Shown here piece after piece: positions 21,040 to 33,079 of a DNA stretch of 64,000 bases. The position numbers and the translations under genes are program-made. Every line of letters begins with the position of its first letter. Within the stretch, counting starts at the first letter, position 1. The stretch is from Hypericum androsaemum (taxonomy: Eukaryota > Streptophyta > Magnoliopsida > Malpighiales > Hypericaceae), in NCBI GenBank assembly GCA_963995505.1, contig OZ023187.1:6597176-6661175 (forward strand). Direction: 5' to 3'. The notes below the pieces were generated by a model. It was not told the origin of the DNA and ran no database searches. It worked only from the letters and a program-made list of their open reading frames with translations.

Positions 21040-22310
21040 CAACCAACAAATTAAAAAAAATGGAAAATGGATGGCTTTTGGCCGATCCACTCGGCCAGCC
21101 CAGCGACAATTGCGAGCCTTTTTTTTTCTTAATCTAATCCTAATGACACGTAACACAATATAATTCGTTGAAATAGATACAAGTAGATATTATTTGTTTG
21201 GTTATCATAATTAATATTATCTTTTGATAAAAAAACAAATTAAAAATATGAAAAATAGTATTTTTCAATTCTCTCTAAATAGAGCCCAATATTGACATAT
21301 TTTGAGATACAATCTAAACTTCTCCTTTCTACTACATAATCTCTTTATATTTTTTCGTTATATTATTTCTGTTATGGATCCGAATAATCCTAATTCTCCA
21401 AATTATCCACTATTTCAATCTTATTTTAGTTCTCAAACTTTTCCTAATTCTGAGTATTACCAAAACTCCCAATTTTTACCTAATCTCTGTCAAATTCTGA
21501 TATATGAACATCAAATCTCACAAAATATCTCTCGAAATTTGTTCGAAGATGTTCAGCCAACAAACACAAATTCTAAAAAGGGGCAAAAAATCGAAGTTGG
21601 TCTGTGAAATAAGATATGGCCCTAATGTCATCTTGATATTTTTGTTAGTGAAGATAACATACGTGGCAAAAATCAAAAGGTTGCCTCGTTGTGGCAACAA
21701 GTGAAAATTTTGTACAATGAAGTTCGAGCAGAGAATTCGGAAGAGATCGGCGAAAGAAATGTGTATGCAATCAAAGGTCGTCATAAACGACTTAGTGAAA
21801 ATGCAAGCAAGTGGGTCTACTGAACGCATTGGAGACCTATCCAATTATATGACTAATAGAGAACAACTCCGGAATAGAGAAGCTCATAACGCTCTTAAAA
21901 ATGATTTAATTGAGCATATATGGAAAACATCGGTACCAGTAATTAAATATGTAATTTATATTTTCTGAATTTGTAATTTATCATTTCACGCGTCCATTTG
22001 TAGCTCGATTTATTTCTTACTAATTTTGTATTCCAACTTTTGTAATCTTAATTTCTTATTTTATTTTAATTTTTGCTTGTTATAATTATGAGCGCATAAT
22101 TTTATATATTTATTATAATTTATGTGTAAACATAAATTAAATTATAGATAATATGTGGATGAGAGAGAAATTAATTATTTATTTGGTGAGCGGATTGGAT
22201 GAGATCACCAATAAAGATGGTAAAAGATTGAGTTGGATTGAATAGTAGTTTGATGAGAGAAAAATTAATTATTTATTGGGTGAGCAGATTGGATCCGCTC
22301 ACAGTCTAAT
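21040..22310 (+). mobile_element. PIF/Harbinger-related element, left end missing
   Basis: The interior is homologous to the flanks of the better-delimited element 23684-27533. Shared pieces are the GC-rich left arm with a T-tract (about 21045-21130), the AT-rich stretch with TTGTAATCTTAATTT, and the right part ATATGTGGATGAGAGAGAAA. The right end is CAGTC followed by TAA. The left TIR is absent and plastid psbB sequence sits there instead. It carries an ORF1-like remnant. Confidence 0.6.
21374..21850 (+). pseudogene. Harbinger-type ORF1 (Myb/NAM-associated-like) remnant
   Basis: An ATG opens a frame beginning MDPNNPNSPNYPLFQSYF, with the Asn/Pro/Tyr-rich start seen in plant Harbinger ORF1 and related Myb/SANT-like proteins, and DVQPTNTNSKKGQK. 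It then loses the SANT core. After a frame change, NIRGKNQKVASLWQQVK, EIGERNVYAIKGRHKR and LSENASKWV match the C-terminal half of the same family. The missing middle and frameshifts make it a pseudogene. Confidence 0.6.
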
Positions 22311-22584
22311 TAGACTCTACTTATTTTCATCTAGTTTAAATATAAATATTATTTGGAAAAATTATACTGAAGTCTCTGGTCTATGTCATAATTACGGGTA
22401 GGGTCTCTGCTATTCAAAAAATTATTTTGCCATCCTCGCTCTTTGTTTAAATATTGGTCTTGGATCTCTGGCTAACGTGAATTGTCAAATTTTTTTTCCA
22501 TGTGAAATCACCTTTTTACCTTTATATAGATTTTTTTTTAGAACTACCTTTATATAGATTCAAAGAATAGGGTTTTCCATCGAA

Positions 22585-22800
22585 ATCCCTACTCGTCGCA
22601 GTCAACATGAAGGTCGATCCAAGCCATAACCTGGAGGCGTTCTCCACCGAAATCGCCTTCGCAGCCACCCTCCAGGGGCTCGAGGGTGTCGCACAAATTT
22701 GGATCTAGGTGTTGATGGGGGCCTATGTCGACGACGCTGTAGTTATCCGCCGGCAGCGGGAGAGGCGGATCTCCAAGCCTTCTAGGAACGGACACTAGCT
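22585..22800. other. GC-rich core, possible captured host sequence
   Basis: An ATG-initiated plus-strand frame (MKVDPSHNLEAF and so on, 34 codons) and a 79-codon minus-strand frame overlap here. I recognise neither. The composition contrasts with the AT-rich TIRs, which is why capture is suspected. Confidence 0.35.
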
Positions 22801-23087
22801 TTTTTTTTTGGGTGAAAAGGAACGACACTAATTAGGTGGATGAATTGTGGATTTCATCTTCTCTTCTCTATTTCTAATTAATTAATATCGATTTGCAATG
22901 TTAATTAATTTGTTGTGTTTTGTTGTTGCATTTGTTTTTCTCTGGGTGTTTAATTGATTTAGGAGTGTTTTTAGTGTTCGAGAGGTTGAAGAATGTAAAT
23001 TTTTTGTTATTTTGTTTAAGGGTACAAAGGTCATTTTACTTGTCAAAAAGAGAAAAATTGACTACTAACGTTAGCCAGGGATTCGAG

Positions 23088-23327
23088 CAGGGGCGGAGGG
23101 AGGTGGGAAGTTGTGGGGGCAATTGCCCCCACTTAATTTATTTTTTGTTTGATAACTAGATATATTTTTTAATGTATGTCCTCACTAAAATTAGAAATTG
23201 ACCCGACTAAAAAATTAATCGACATAAAAATTGAAACCAGAATGACCCATTATCGATTTATCATATGTTAGTTGGGCCCAAAAAATTATATTGTCGCCAC
23301 TCCCCAAATTTTCTGGCTCCGCCCCTG
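23088..23327. mobile_element. hAT MITE, 240 bp, nested in the MULE right arm
   Basis: TIR CAGGGGCGGAG on both ends. A perfect 8-bp TSD GATTCGAG lies at 23080-23087 and 23328-23335. It interrupts the inverted arm of the surrounding MULE, so it is younger. Confidence 0.88.
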
Positions 23328-23984
23328 GATTCGAGACCAATATTTAAATAAATAGTGAGGATGGTAAAATAATTTTTTTAATAACAAGAACTATATTCAT
23401 AATTATGACATAGATGAAAGATCTGAGAATAATTTTTTGATATTATTTTCTTCCTAAATCATAAATTTTTTACATGACACTTAATATAAAAATAATAAAA
23501 TTCACTCCTTTCGCACATTATAACTTAAAATTTTTTATTTTAAATACTTGAATGTCAAAGTGAATGCAAGTGTGATGTATTTTTAATGGCAACATTGAAA
23601 TATTAAAAAATATTTTGTAAACCAATAAATCGATAGGTAGGCCAATATTAACCAATAGAATATTAAGCATGAATTCTTTATTAGACCACCCGCAGCAGCG
23701 AGGAAAAGTTCGCGCGGGTGGTTATTTAATTATTATAATAAAAAATAACAAATAAAAGAGAAAATGGGAGGAACGGCCGAGCAGCATCATTCGCCCGATC
23801 ACCGCTCGCGATCTTTTTTTTTTTCTCTTTACTTATTTAACTATTTAGTTTCACTTTGCATAATGTTATTCGTTAAACATAGATATTTTTAGATAATATT
23901 TTCGTGGTTATCTAAATTGACCTTATCTTTAGCAAAACTAAAAAAATTACGAAAATTAAAAGTAAAAAGTCATTAAACTAAAAA

Positions 23985-24535
23985 GTAATAATGAAACTCG
24001 TACTCGTAACTCGCTCCACGATTGGTTTCAAACATATTTTTGACATTCTTACACTTTGAATTTTGAGAAGTCATAAACTAAAAAGTTGTAGATATATATT
24101 CCACCTTCACAAAGCAACTTGAATCAACTCAATCGGACTCCGGAATAAGAAGTTGTAGCTCCCAATTCGAAACTCGTACTTCTAACTCGCTCGACTATTA
24201 ACTTCAAACCTATTTTTGACATTCTTATACTCCGAATTTTAAGAAGTCATAAACTAAAAAGTTGTAGATATATATCCCACCTTCACAAAACAACTTGAAT
24301 CAACTCAATCGGACTCCGGAATAAGAAGTTGTGGCTCCCAAATCAAAACTTATACTCGTAACTCGCTTGACTATTGACTTCAAACCTATTTTTGACATTC
24401 TTACACTCCGAATTTGGAGAAGTCGTGAACTAAAAAGTTGTAGATATATATCCCATCTTCACAAAACAATTTGAATCAAATCAATCGAACTCTTAAATAA
24501 GAAGTTATAGTTCCCAAACCAAAATTCGTAATCGT
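23985..24535. repeat. 176-bp tandem repeat, about three copies
   Basis: Landmark TACTCGTAAC/TACTTCTAAC starts at 24001, 24177 and 24353, giving a period of 176 bp each time. Copies share CTCCGAATTTT, AAAAAGTTGTAGATATATA and TCAATCGGACTCCGGAATAA. The third copy is the most diverged. Part of the monomer matches a module found in the LTRs of this window. Confidence 0.88.
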
Positions 24536-25362
24536 AATTTATATATAAATAAAAAATGATAGTAGATAATATATGAATGAAGTGGAAGGATCTTAATTTT
24601 TATCTAATTTTGTAGTCATTTTGTAATCTTAATTTTATTACTTTATTATAATTTTTTCCTTGTTGTAATTACAGAATAATCATATCGTATATTTATTATA
24701 ATTTATATATAAAAAATGATAGTATATTTATTATAACTTAATATGTGGATGAGTGTTTGGAGGGGATTTTTACGCCCCTCTTGCAATAAAGAGTAAGTAC
24801 GAGATTGTCGTCCCACGAGGACTAAGTTCTAGGCCACAAATACGACTCAACCACTAGTTTAGGACTACAAGTAAATGATATGTCAATTCCAAACACGAAT
24901 TCATTATTACAACGACTAAATTATAAAAAAATTTAAACAATAAAGGAAAGAGTGGGCTTGGTACCAATGACACATAGATAACCAAAGGGCTTATGGGGTT
25001 CATTAAGTTCGTGTTATGGTCTGAGTATTTCTAAAGTAACTAATTAACGCTCTCGCGACTAATTAGTCTAAATTAATTATTAATTAAGTTTAGTTAAACT
25101 AATTGTACTCTCGCAACTAATTAGCCACCTAATCTAACTAATTACCAATTATAACAATCACCCTATGGACAACTAACTACCTAATGAGATCCCTCATCAA
25201 TAGACAACTAGTTAAATAGTTAAATAGCCCATTAGTCCTAACTCCTCCCGGCGATTAGAATTAATTGAGTTCATAATCAAGGTGATCAAGCAAGATTAAG
25301 CATTAAACTCATTAACTAGTTCACAAACCTTAAAATTTTAACCCCACTAAACCATAGGCTAA

Positions 25363-26340
<978 letters not shown>

Positions 26341-26470
26341 ATCCTTTTTTTTCTATTTCTACATCTAAGATTCGACTTGTATCAGCAATACTTATAGGAA
26401 GTGAAATATTATGGCAAGGAAAAGTTGGATTCAGCGGGAGAAAAAGAAACAAAAATTGGAACAAAAATAT
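26341..26470 (+). pseudogene. rps14: psaB-rps14 spacer and first codons of rps14 (plastid origin)
   Basis: Downstream of the psaB stop is the spacer and then an ATG at 26411 reading MARKSWIQREKKKQKLEQKY, the start of plastid ribosomal protein S14. The native order psaB-rps14 is kept. The match ends at about 26470, where the LTR sequence resumes. Confidence 0.88.
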
Positions 26471-27615
26471 TTATCCATTGAATAATTTAAATAAAATATG
26501 AACATAAAGATAGAGTTTAAGAAAGCTCAATAAGTCTTCAAGAGCTCCCTCCTAGCTCCTTCTTCAAGTTCCTTCCAAGCTTCTCTATAAGCCTCCTCTC
26601 TAAGCTCTCTCAATTTATCTCTACACTTACTCTCCAAAGTCTCTACAATGGTGAACCAAGTTTTCTCTACAAGCTCCTACAATGATGAGCCAACATCCTT
26701 TTCTAAAAGAGAGAGGGAGTTAATGGAGTGAATGAGTGAAAAAATGGGTAGTGGAGTGCATGAGCGAGGGTGGTGGAGTAGGTAATGGAGTAGTGGAGTG
26801 GAGTTGGTAAGTTAGGTGATGGAATGCCAGCCATGAAGTGGTGGAGTGCCAGCCATGAAAAGTCATGGCAAACCCGGAATGGGCCCGAAATGGGCCATGA
26901 ATTTTGGCCCATTTCATCTAGGCAAGTTCTCACTTTTAACACTTGACATTGGACGCATTTTTCACCCTCTTGGACTCCGAATCTGAAGAAGAACATTAGA
27001 GACAAAGTTGTAGCCACAGATGTCTTCTTTCTAGAACCTCCTCACTTGTCTCTATTGAACTTCGTATGCGAAAGTTATCTTCATTTGAGTTGCTCGAGAT
27101 CAGTCTGCCCAATGTCGTCGCGGTTGCGATCGCGCACCATTCTTCACAGCTGATCCAATCGCCTAAGACACGCTTCAAGGTGCACCAAAATCCTCCTCGA
27201 ATCTCCGCAAAGTCTCCTAGCAATAAACACGAATAAAACGCAATGAAAATCACAAGAACTATACTAAAATATTCAAAACACGATATATAACAATACAACA
27301 ATACATAACACACAAAAATAATAGAAACAATAGAAAATTGACACAAAAACATACATAAATGATAGAGTGTTTCCACACTCATCAATGAGAGAGAAATTAA
27401 TTATTTATTCTGTGAACTGGGTTGCTGCTGTGGGTAGGAAAATATGTAATTGGATTGGATTGGGTATGGATGAGAGAAAAATTAATTATTTATTCCGTGA
27501 ACTGGATTTGGTGGATTGCTGTTGTGGGTAGTCTTACACCTCCGGGATCTAGGTCTGTATCCATGCATGAAAAATCACACCTCTAAATTGAAAGTCTGGT
27601 TTGGATCCTCTAAAT

Positions 27616-28218
27616 CAATGTTTTCAAAAACAACCCAAAAAGTGACCCGGATTTTTTAAAATTTTTTGTTCACCCGGTCCGACGGGTCGAGCTGTCGGTC
27701 GGACCGGTATTTCTATTTTTATATTAATATTATTAAATAAAGTTTTATAAATTTAATTTAGCATAAAAAATGATAAAATACCAAATAACTTAAAATATTT
27801 ACCAACTTTGTTATACAATTTATCTAAACAAGGTCTTCAAACATCAATCTAACAAATCTTGAAGTACAAGAAGATGACTATACAACTTTTCTTGTTTGAC
27901 ATATTACTCGAATTTTTTTAACTTAGTTGATATAATATTGAGAATTGTTTAAAAGATAAGTTTCTTGTGATTCAAAAGTGATGTACACGCTCCCAACGTG
28001 GAAGTGAAGGTTTTTTTTCCTAAATTAAATTCGATAAAATAGAAAAATAAAAACTAATTTTTCTTATCCGGGTGAACCGGGTCACCCAGAAGTACCTGAT
28101 CGAGGCGGTCCGACCATATTTTTATCGAGCGAACCACTTTCTGGGTTTTATGCAAAAATAACCCAAGTTGGTACCGGATAGTAGTCCGACCGGTCGGACC
28201 GCTATTTTGAAAACATTG
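27616..28218. mobile_element. hAT-like MITE, 603 bp
   Basis: TIR CAATGTTTTCAAAA perfect on both ends; perfect 8-bp TSD CTCTAAAT at 27608-27615 and 28219-28226. Dyads such as GACCGGTCGGACCG lie near both ends, as in the element at 19256. No coding capacity. Confidence 0.85.
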
Positions 28219-29394
28219 CTCTAAATCACACATCTAAAAATCACCATATTCTACCTATTTTTACTCTTTAGTCGGGTTGACATGGTAAATTGGCGATGTG
28301 GAAAAGTATGATTTGAGACTAGAAATGAACCGAAAACCTACTGACTCTGCTCTGATTTGACTTTTTCTAAATTTGGAGCAATTTTGGGGTTTAGGTGGCC
28401 CGGGCATGGGATTGGACGAAATTTTTTTTCAAATAGGCAAAAAATATACATATTTTTTCTAAATAGGCAAAAAGTTATACATTTTTCAAAATAGGTTAAA
28501 AAATTATTTAATATTAAAAAAATGAAGAAGGCGCCCTCACAAAATGACGCATCAACTAAAAACGCTATTCATCTGTCCATTCATGTCGGAAAAATCTGGC
28601 CAAAATTTTTTTGTAGTAGAGGCCCCCTAGTAGGTTGGCGCCTCTAATTAAATAATAATTTTTAGAATAATTTTTTTAATAGTTGTCCATTTTGTATTCT
28701 TGAAATAGTAAGAGTTCCTATTAATAAATTTCAGCAAGTACACAATTTAACTTTAGATTAATCAACTACAAAAATTTGGAAAAGTAAAATGAATTCAAAA
28801 AATAATAGCGTCGACTACTCGACTGAGTACACAACTTTTATGCTTCAACAAAATTTTGGACCTTTGTATAATAATTTATGCCTGGTTTGTTGGTACATAA
28901 TCATATTTACTATTAAAAAAAATTAAGTTACAATAAATAGAAAATAAAATGCAATCCATACATATCTGATTAAAATTATTATTGAAATAAACATAAAACT
29001 CTGTTAAGCCCAACATAGATTACTATCTTGAAATTTAATTTTTAAGATAACTCTTACAAAAAGGGAAAAAGAGTTACAAAAAAGGAGAACTCTATTAGAG
29101 AAAGTCATTTGATTTTTTTTTAATAGTCATTCATTTAGCTTGTTTGTATTATTTTATACTATTGCAAGTAAAAATGTAAGTATATTTTGATAAATTTAGA
29201 TCAAAGTATTGGGATAAATTTACGAATTGAATCAAGTTTACCCATAATTTGTAACAAAATCAATTTCGATAAATTTGGTAACTATTAATTGCTGGGGTGT
29301 CTCCTTATTTATTCTACGAGCAAATATTTTTTTAAGGAATCCAAAAAAATATTAATTTTTTTGAGAGGACAAACAAAAAAATTATTTGGAGGCG
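28219..29394. other. AT-rich intergenic sequence
   Basis: No gene was recognised. A local feature is AGGCGCC at 28530 and GGCGCCT at about 28638, which could be part of an unidentified repeat. The stretch ends at the 5' LTR of element A; its last five bases AGGCG (29390-29394) are the expected 5' TSD. Confidence 0.4.
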
Positions 29395-31006
29395 TGATGA
29401 GTGTCAAAACACTCTATCATCTATGTATGTTTTAGTGTTGATTTTCTATTGTTTCTAGTGTTTTTTTGTGTTTTATATCGTCGTATTGTTATATATTGTT
29501 CTTTGAACGTTTTAGTGTAGTTATTTTGATTTTCATTAAGTTTCGTTCATGTTTATTTCTAGGAGGCTTTGTGGTGATGCGGGGAGGATATTGGTGTACT
29601 TTGGAGCGCGTCAAAGGCGATCGGATCAGCCTTGAAGAATGGTGCACGATCGGGACGGCAACGACATTGGGCAGACTGACCCTAAGTGACTCAAATGAAG
29701 ATAACTTTTTTATACGAAGTCCAATGGAGACAAGTGAGGCGGTTCTAGAAAGAAGACATCCGTGGCTACAACTTTGTTTCTTTGTTCTTCTTCAAATTCG
29801 ACGTCTAAGAGGGTCAAAAATGCGCATGAAATCAAGTTTTAAATCTGAGGACTCGCCTGACCGAAATTGGCCAAAATTCATGGCCCATTTTGGGACCATT
29901 CCGGAATTGTCCATGATGTTTCTTGGCTGCCATTTTACCACTTCTTGGCTGGCATTCTACTATCAAAAAATCTACAAACTTCACTCCACTATCTCCCCAT
30001 TCTTCCTCCACTACCTCCTCCTTGTCCCCCACTACTTACACTTTCCAACACACTTCTCCACTAACCTCCCTCTCCCTTGGAAGAACCAAAAACGTGGCTC
30101 ACTATTGGAGAGCTGGAGGAGAAGAAGAAAAACGTGGCTAACCTTAGGAGAGGAGAAGAGAAGAAAAACGTGGCTAAGAGGAGGAGAGCATTTGGAGAGG
30201 AAGCCATAGTTGAAGCTTGTGTAGGGAGCTTGAAGAAAGAGCTAGGAGGGAGCTCTTGAAGACTCATTGAGCTTTTTCTAAACTCTATCTTTATATTCAT
30301 GTTCTATTTACATTGTTCAATGGATAATTTGTGTTATTTGTTGAATATGTGTGAGTAGTTGATTAGTGAGTTTGGTGCCTTGATGGCACCTACTTAGCCA
30401 ATGGTTTAATGGGGTTAAAATGTTAAAGTTTATGAACTAGTTAATGAGTTTAATACTTAATCTTGTTTGATCACCTTGATTATGAATATGGTTAATGTTA
30501 ATCACCGAGAGGGGTTAGGATTAACAGATCATTTAACTAGTTGAGTAGGAACCTATTGATGAGAGATCACCTTAGGTGACTAGTTGTCCAAATGATGGTG
30601 ATTATAGTTGGTGATTAGTTCGATTAGATAGCTAATTTATCGCGAGAGCGTGGTTAGTTTATCTAAGTCTAGTTAAGAATCAATTTAGACTAGTTTGTCG
30701 CGAGAGCGTTGATTAGTCGCCTTCGAAACATCCGGACCATATCATGAACTTAATAAACCCCATGAGCCATTTGGTTATTTAGGTTGTCATTGGTACCAAG
30801 CTCACTCTTGTTTTAAGTGTTTAAACCTTCTCCTTGCTTAGTTGCAATTTTATTTTAAGTAGCATATAGTGTTTGGAATTGACAACTCCATTTTTTATAG
30901 TCCTAAACTAGTGGTAAAGTCGAGTTTGCGGCCTAGCTTAGTCCTTGTGGGACGACAATCCCATACTTACTCATTATTACAAGAGGGGTGAAAATCCTTC
31001 CTTTTA
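29395..31006 (+). repeat. 5' LTR of element A
   Basis: It begins TGATGAGTGTCAAAACACTC and ends CTTCCTTTTA immediately before the PBS region. The terminal dinucleotide is TA instead of the usual CA. It matches the start of the 3' LTR at 63190 nearly base for base. Near 30115-30180 a 36-bp unit with AGAAAAACGTGGCTAA is present twice here but once in the 3' LTR. Confidence 0.9.
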
Positions 31007-31008
31007 AT

Positions 31009-31026
31009 TGGCGCCGTTGCCGGGGA
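31009..31026 (+). other. Primer binding site of element A
   Basis: TGGCGCCGTTGCCGGGGA, two bases after the LTR, is complementary to the 3' end of plant tRNA-Asp, the primer reported for Athila elements. Identical sites occur in B and C. Confidence 0.88.
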
Positions 31027-31115
31027 TTAAGTACTAGACGCTTAATTTAGCTTTCGAACTTGGATTGGGATACTTATTTTTTGTTTACTCTACTGTTACT
31101 TAGTCCCTTTGTTAA

Positions 31116-31494
31116 TTGTCTTACAAGGTACTTATTTGTCACATGCGCTCAACTCGCTCAACGAACAACATTCCGATCGGAGTAGACGTTTACATTGGAT
31201 ACTTGGAAAGGGTATTGCGACAAGAGAGAAGGACACAAGCAAGGATGAATCAACAACCTCATATGCAAGAAGCTCCACAAGGAGCTCAACCAAGGGATGA
31301 TGCACAAGGAGATCGAGCTCCTCGAAGGACTCTCTTGGATTCCTATAAGCCCACCTTGAGGGGAGCAATGACCGGAGTACCGAGGCCAACCATTTAGGCT
31401 AACAATTTTGAGCTCAAGCCCTCCGTGATCAACATGCTCAAATCTTCAGTTCAATTCTATGGGTTGTCGAATGAAGACCCAAATGACCATATTG
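31116..31494 (+). pseudogene. gag: Element A gag, N-terminal part
   Basis: It starts MSYKVLICHMRSTRSTNN and continues with YLERVLRQERRTQARMNQQP and TLRGAMTGVPRPTI. A TAG then replaces the CAG (Gln) found in B and C. The same frame continues with ELKPSVINMLKSSVQFYG until NEDPNDHIGN, where element B is inserted. Gag forms the particle core. This part is the N-terminal arm before the capsid-like helical domain, which resumes at 40249. Confidence 0.85.
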
Positions 31495-31499
31495 GTAAC

Positions 31500-33004
31500 T
31501 GAAAGGAAGGATTTTTACCCCCCCCCCCCCCCCCCCCTTTTGCAATAAAGAGTAAGTAAGGGAATGTCGTCCCACAAGGACTAAGTTCTAGGCCGCAAAC
31601 TCGACTTCACCACTAGTCTAGGACTAAATGAGAAGGTTATGCCAAGTCTAAACACACAATCTATTAGTCGAAATAACACTACTACTAAATAAGATGATTT
31701 TACAAATAAAATAAGAGTGAGCAAGGTACCAATGACAAACTAAATAACCAAATGGCTTATGGGGTTTATTAAGTTCATGACATGGTCCGGATGTTTCGAA
31801 GGCAACTAATCAACGCTCTCGCGACAAACTAGTCTAAATCGATTCTTAACTAGACTTAGATGAACTAACCACGCTCTCGCGACAAATTAGTCATCTAATC
31901 TAACTAAACACCAACTATAATCACCATCCTTAGGACAACTAGTCACCTAAGGTGATCTCTCATCAATAGGTGTCTACTCAACTAGTTAAATGGTCCGTTA
32001 ATCCTAACCCCTCTCGGCGATTAACATTAACCATGTTCATAATCAAGGTGATCAATCAAGATTAAGCATTAAACTCATTAACTAGTTCACAAATCTTAGC
32101 ATTTTAACCCCACTAAACCATTGGCTAAATAGATGCCATCAAGGCACCAAACCCACTAAACAACTACTCACACATATCAACTACACAACTAAACACATCC
32201 ATTAAATGAAGCAAGTAAAGCATAAACATAAAAGAGAGGGTTAGAGAAAGCTCAAGATGATCTTCAAGCTTCCAAAAGTTCTCCTTCAAGTTCTCTACAA
32301 ACTCCAACAATGGTGAGCCAAGTTCTCTTCCAAAACTAAGAGTTAGTGGAGAGTTGTTACCAAAAATATCTAATGTTACCAAAATATCTAATTTCTAATA
32401 ATATCTAAAGGAAAGCCAAGCAAAGGCTTTTATACAAGATTTTTCCCCCCAAAATGTCTCAGCCACGAAATTACTATTAAAGCCCAAAATGGGCCCAAAA
32501 CAAGTCTTCAAATTCGGCCCACTTGTGATGAATCTTGACAGAATTGTTGGCAGATTCGAAGGTCAACTTTAGACGCGATTTGCCTCCCATTTGGACTCCG
32601 AATTTGAAGAAGTCTATGAAGACAAAGTTGTAGCTCCAGATGTCTTCTTTCCAGTGCCACCTTGCTTGCCTCCATTGGACTTCGGATGAGAAAGTTATTG
32701 GCATTTGAGTTGCAAGGGGTCAGTTTTGCTACACGCTTTCTTGGGTCTCGTAAAACGCCAATCGTCCCGGCTGATCCGCTCGCCTATGACACGCTCCAAA
32801 GTGCACCAATATCCTCCTTGCATTACCACATAGTCTCCTAGTAATAAACATGAACAAAACATAATGAAAATCACACGAACTACACTAAAACGTTCAAAGA
32901 ACGGTATATAACAATACAACGATAAATAACACACAACAAAACTAGAAATAATGGAAAATCGACACTAAAACATACATAGATGATAGAGTGTTTTCCACTC
33001 ATCA
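31500..33004 (-). repeat. 3' LTR of element B
   Basis: In plus orientation it begins TGAAAGGAAGGATTTTTA, followed by a run of 21 C (about 31518-31538), and ends CACTCATCA. Near-identical to 38753-40243. Confidence 0.92.
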
Positions 33005-33042
33005 CACCCCCACACTTGAATCATTGCTTGTCCTCAAGCAAT
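33005..33042 (-). other. PPT and adjoining hairpin of element B
   Basis: On the minus strand AAGTGTGGGGGTG directly precedes the 3' LTR and is the likely plus-strand primer. Just upstream, ATTGCTTGAGGACAAGCAAT (33042-33023) can fold into a perfect 8-bp stem with loop AGGA. Confidence 0.7.
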
Positions 33043-33079
33043 ACTCATACAAACATAATCACAATCACATAAGAAAGAA

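Larger units (their letters stand above)
20565..21040. other. Plastid-derived nuclear insertion (NUPT), scrambled
   Basis: The segment joins an ndhF piece (minus strand) and a psbB piece (plus strand), which are not neighbours in land-plant plastomes, with about 200 bp of unassigned sequence between them. The protein-level changes suggest an older transfer than the psaB insertion at 25417. Its right edge abuts the truncated left end of a Harbinger relative. Confidence 0.65.
22355..23439. mobile_element. MULE with long TIRs and a GC-rich core
   Basis: Left arm (about 22355-22510) and right arm (about 23045-23439, apart from a nested hAT) are inverted copies sharing TCTATGTCATAATTA, TTTAAATATTGGTCT and GGCTAACGT. 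The 9-bp sequence ATATTATTT flanks the element at 22346-22354 and 23440-23448. No transposase is seen. The centre (22585-22800) is far richer in GC than the surroundings, as in elements that captured a host fragment. Confidence 0.72.

Noticed and set aside
28420..28660. GGCGCC-containing short inverted motifs
   Set aside because: Too short and without TSD or terminal repeats to call an element.
30061..30300. Charged frames on both strands in the A LTR
   Set aside because: Purine-rich repeats of GAGGAGAAG type create them.
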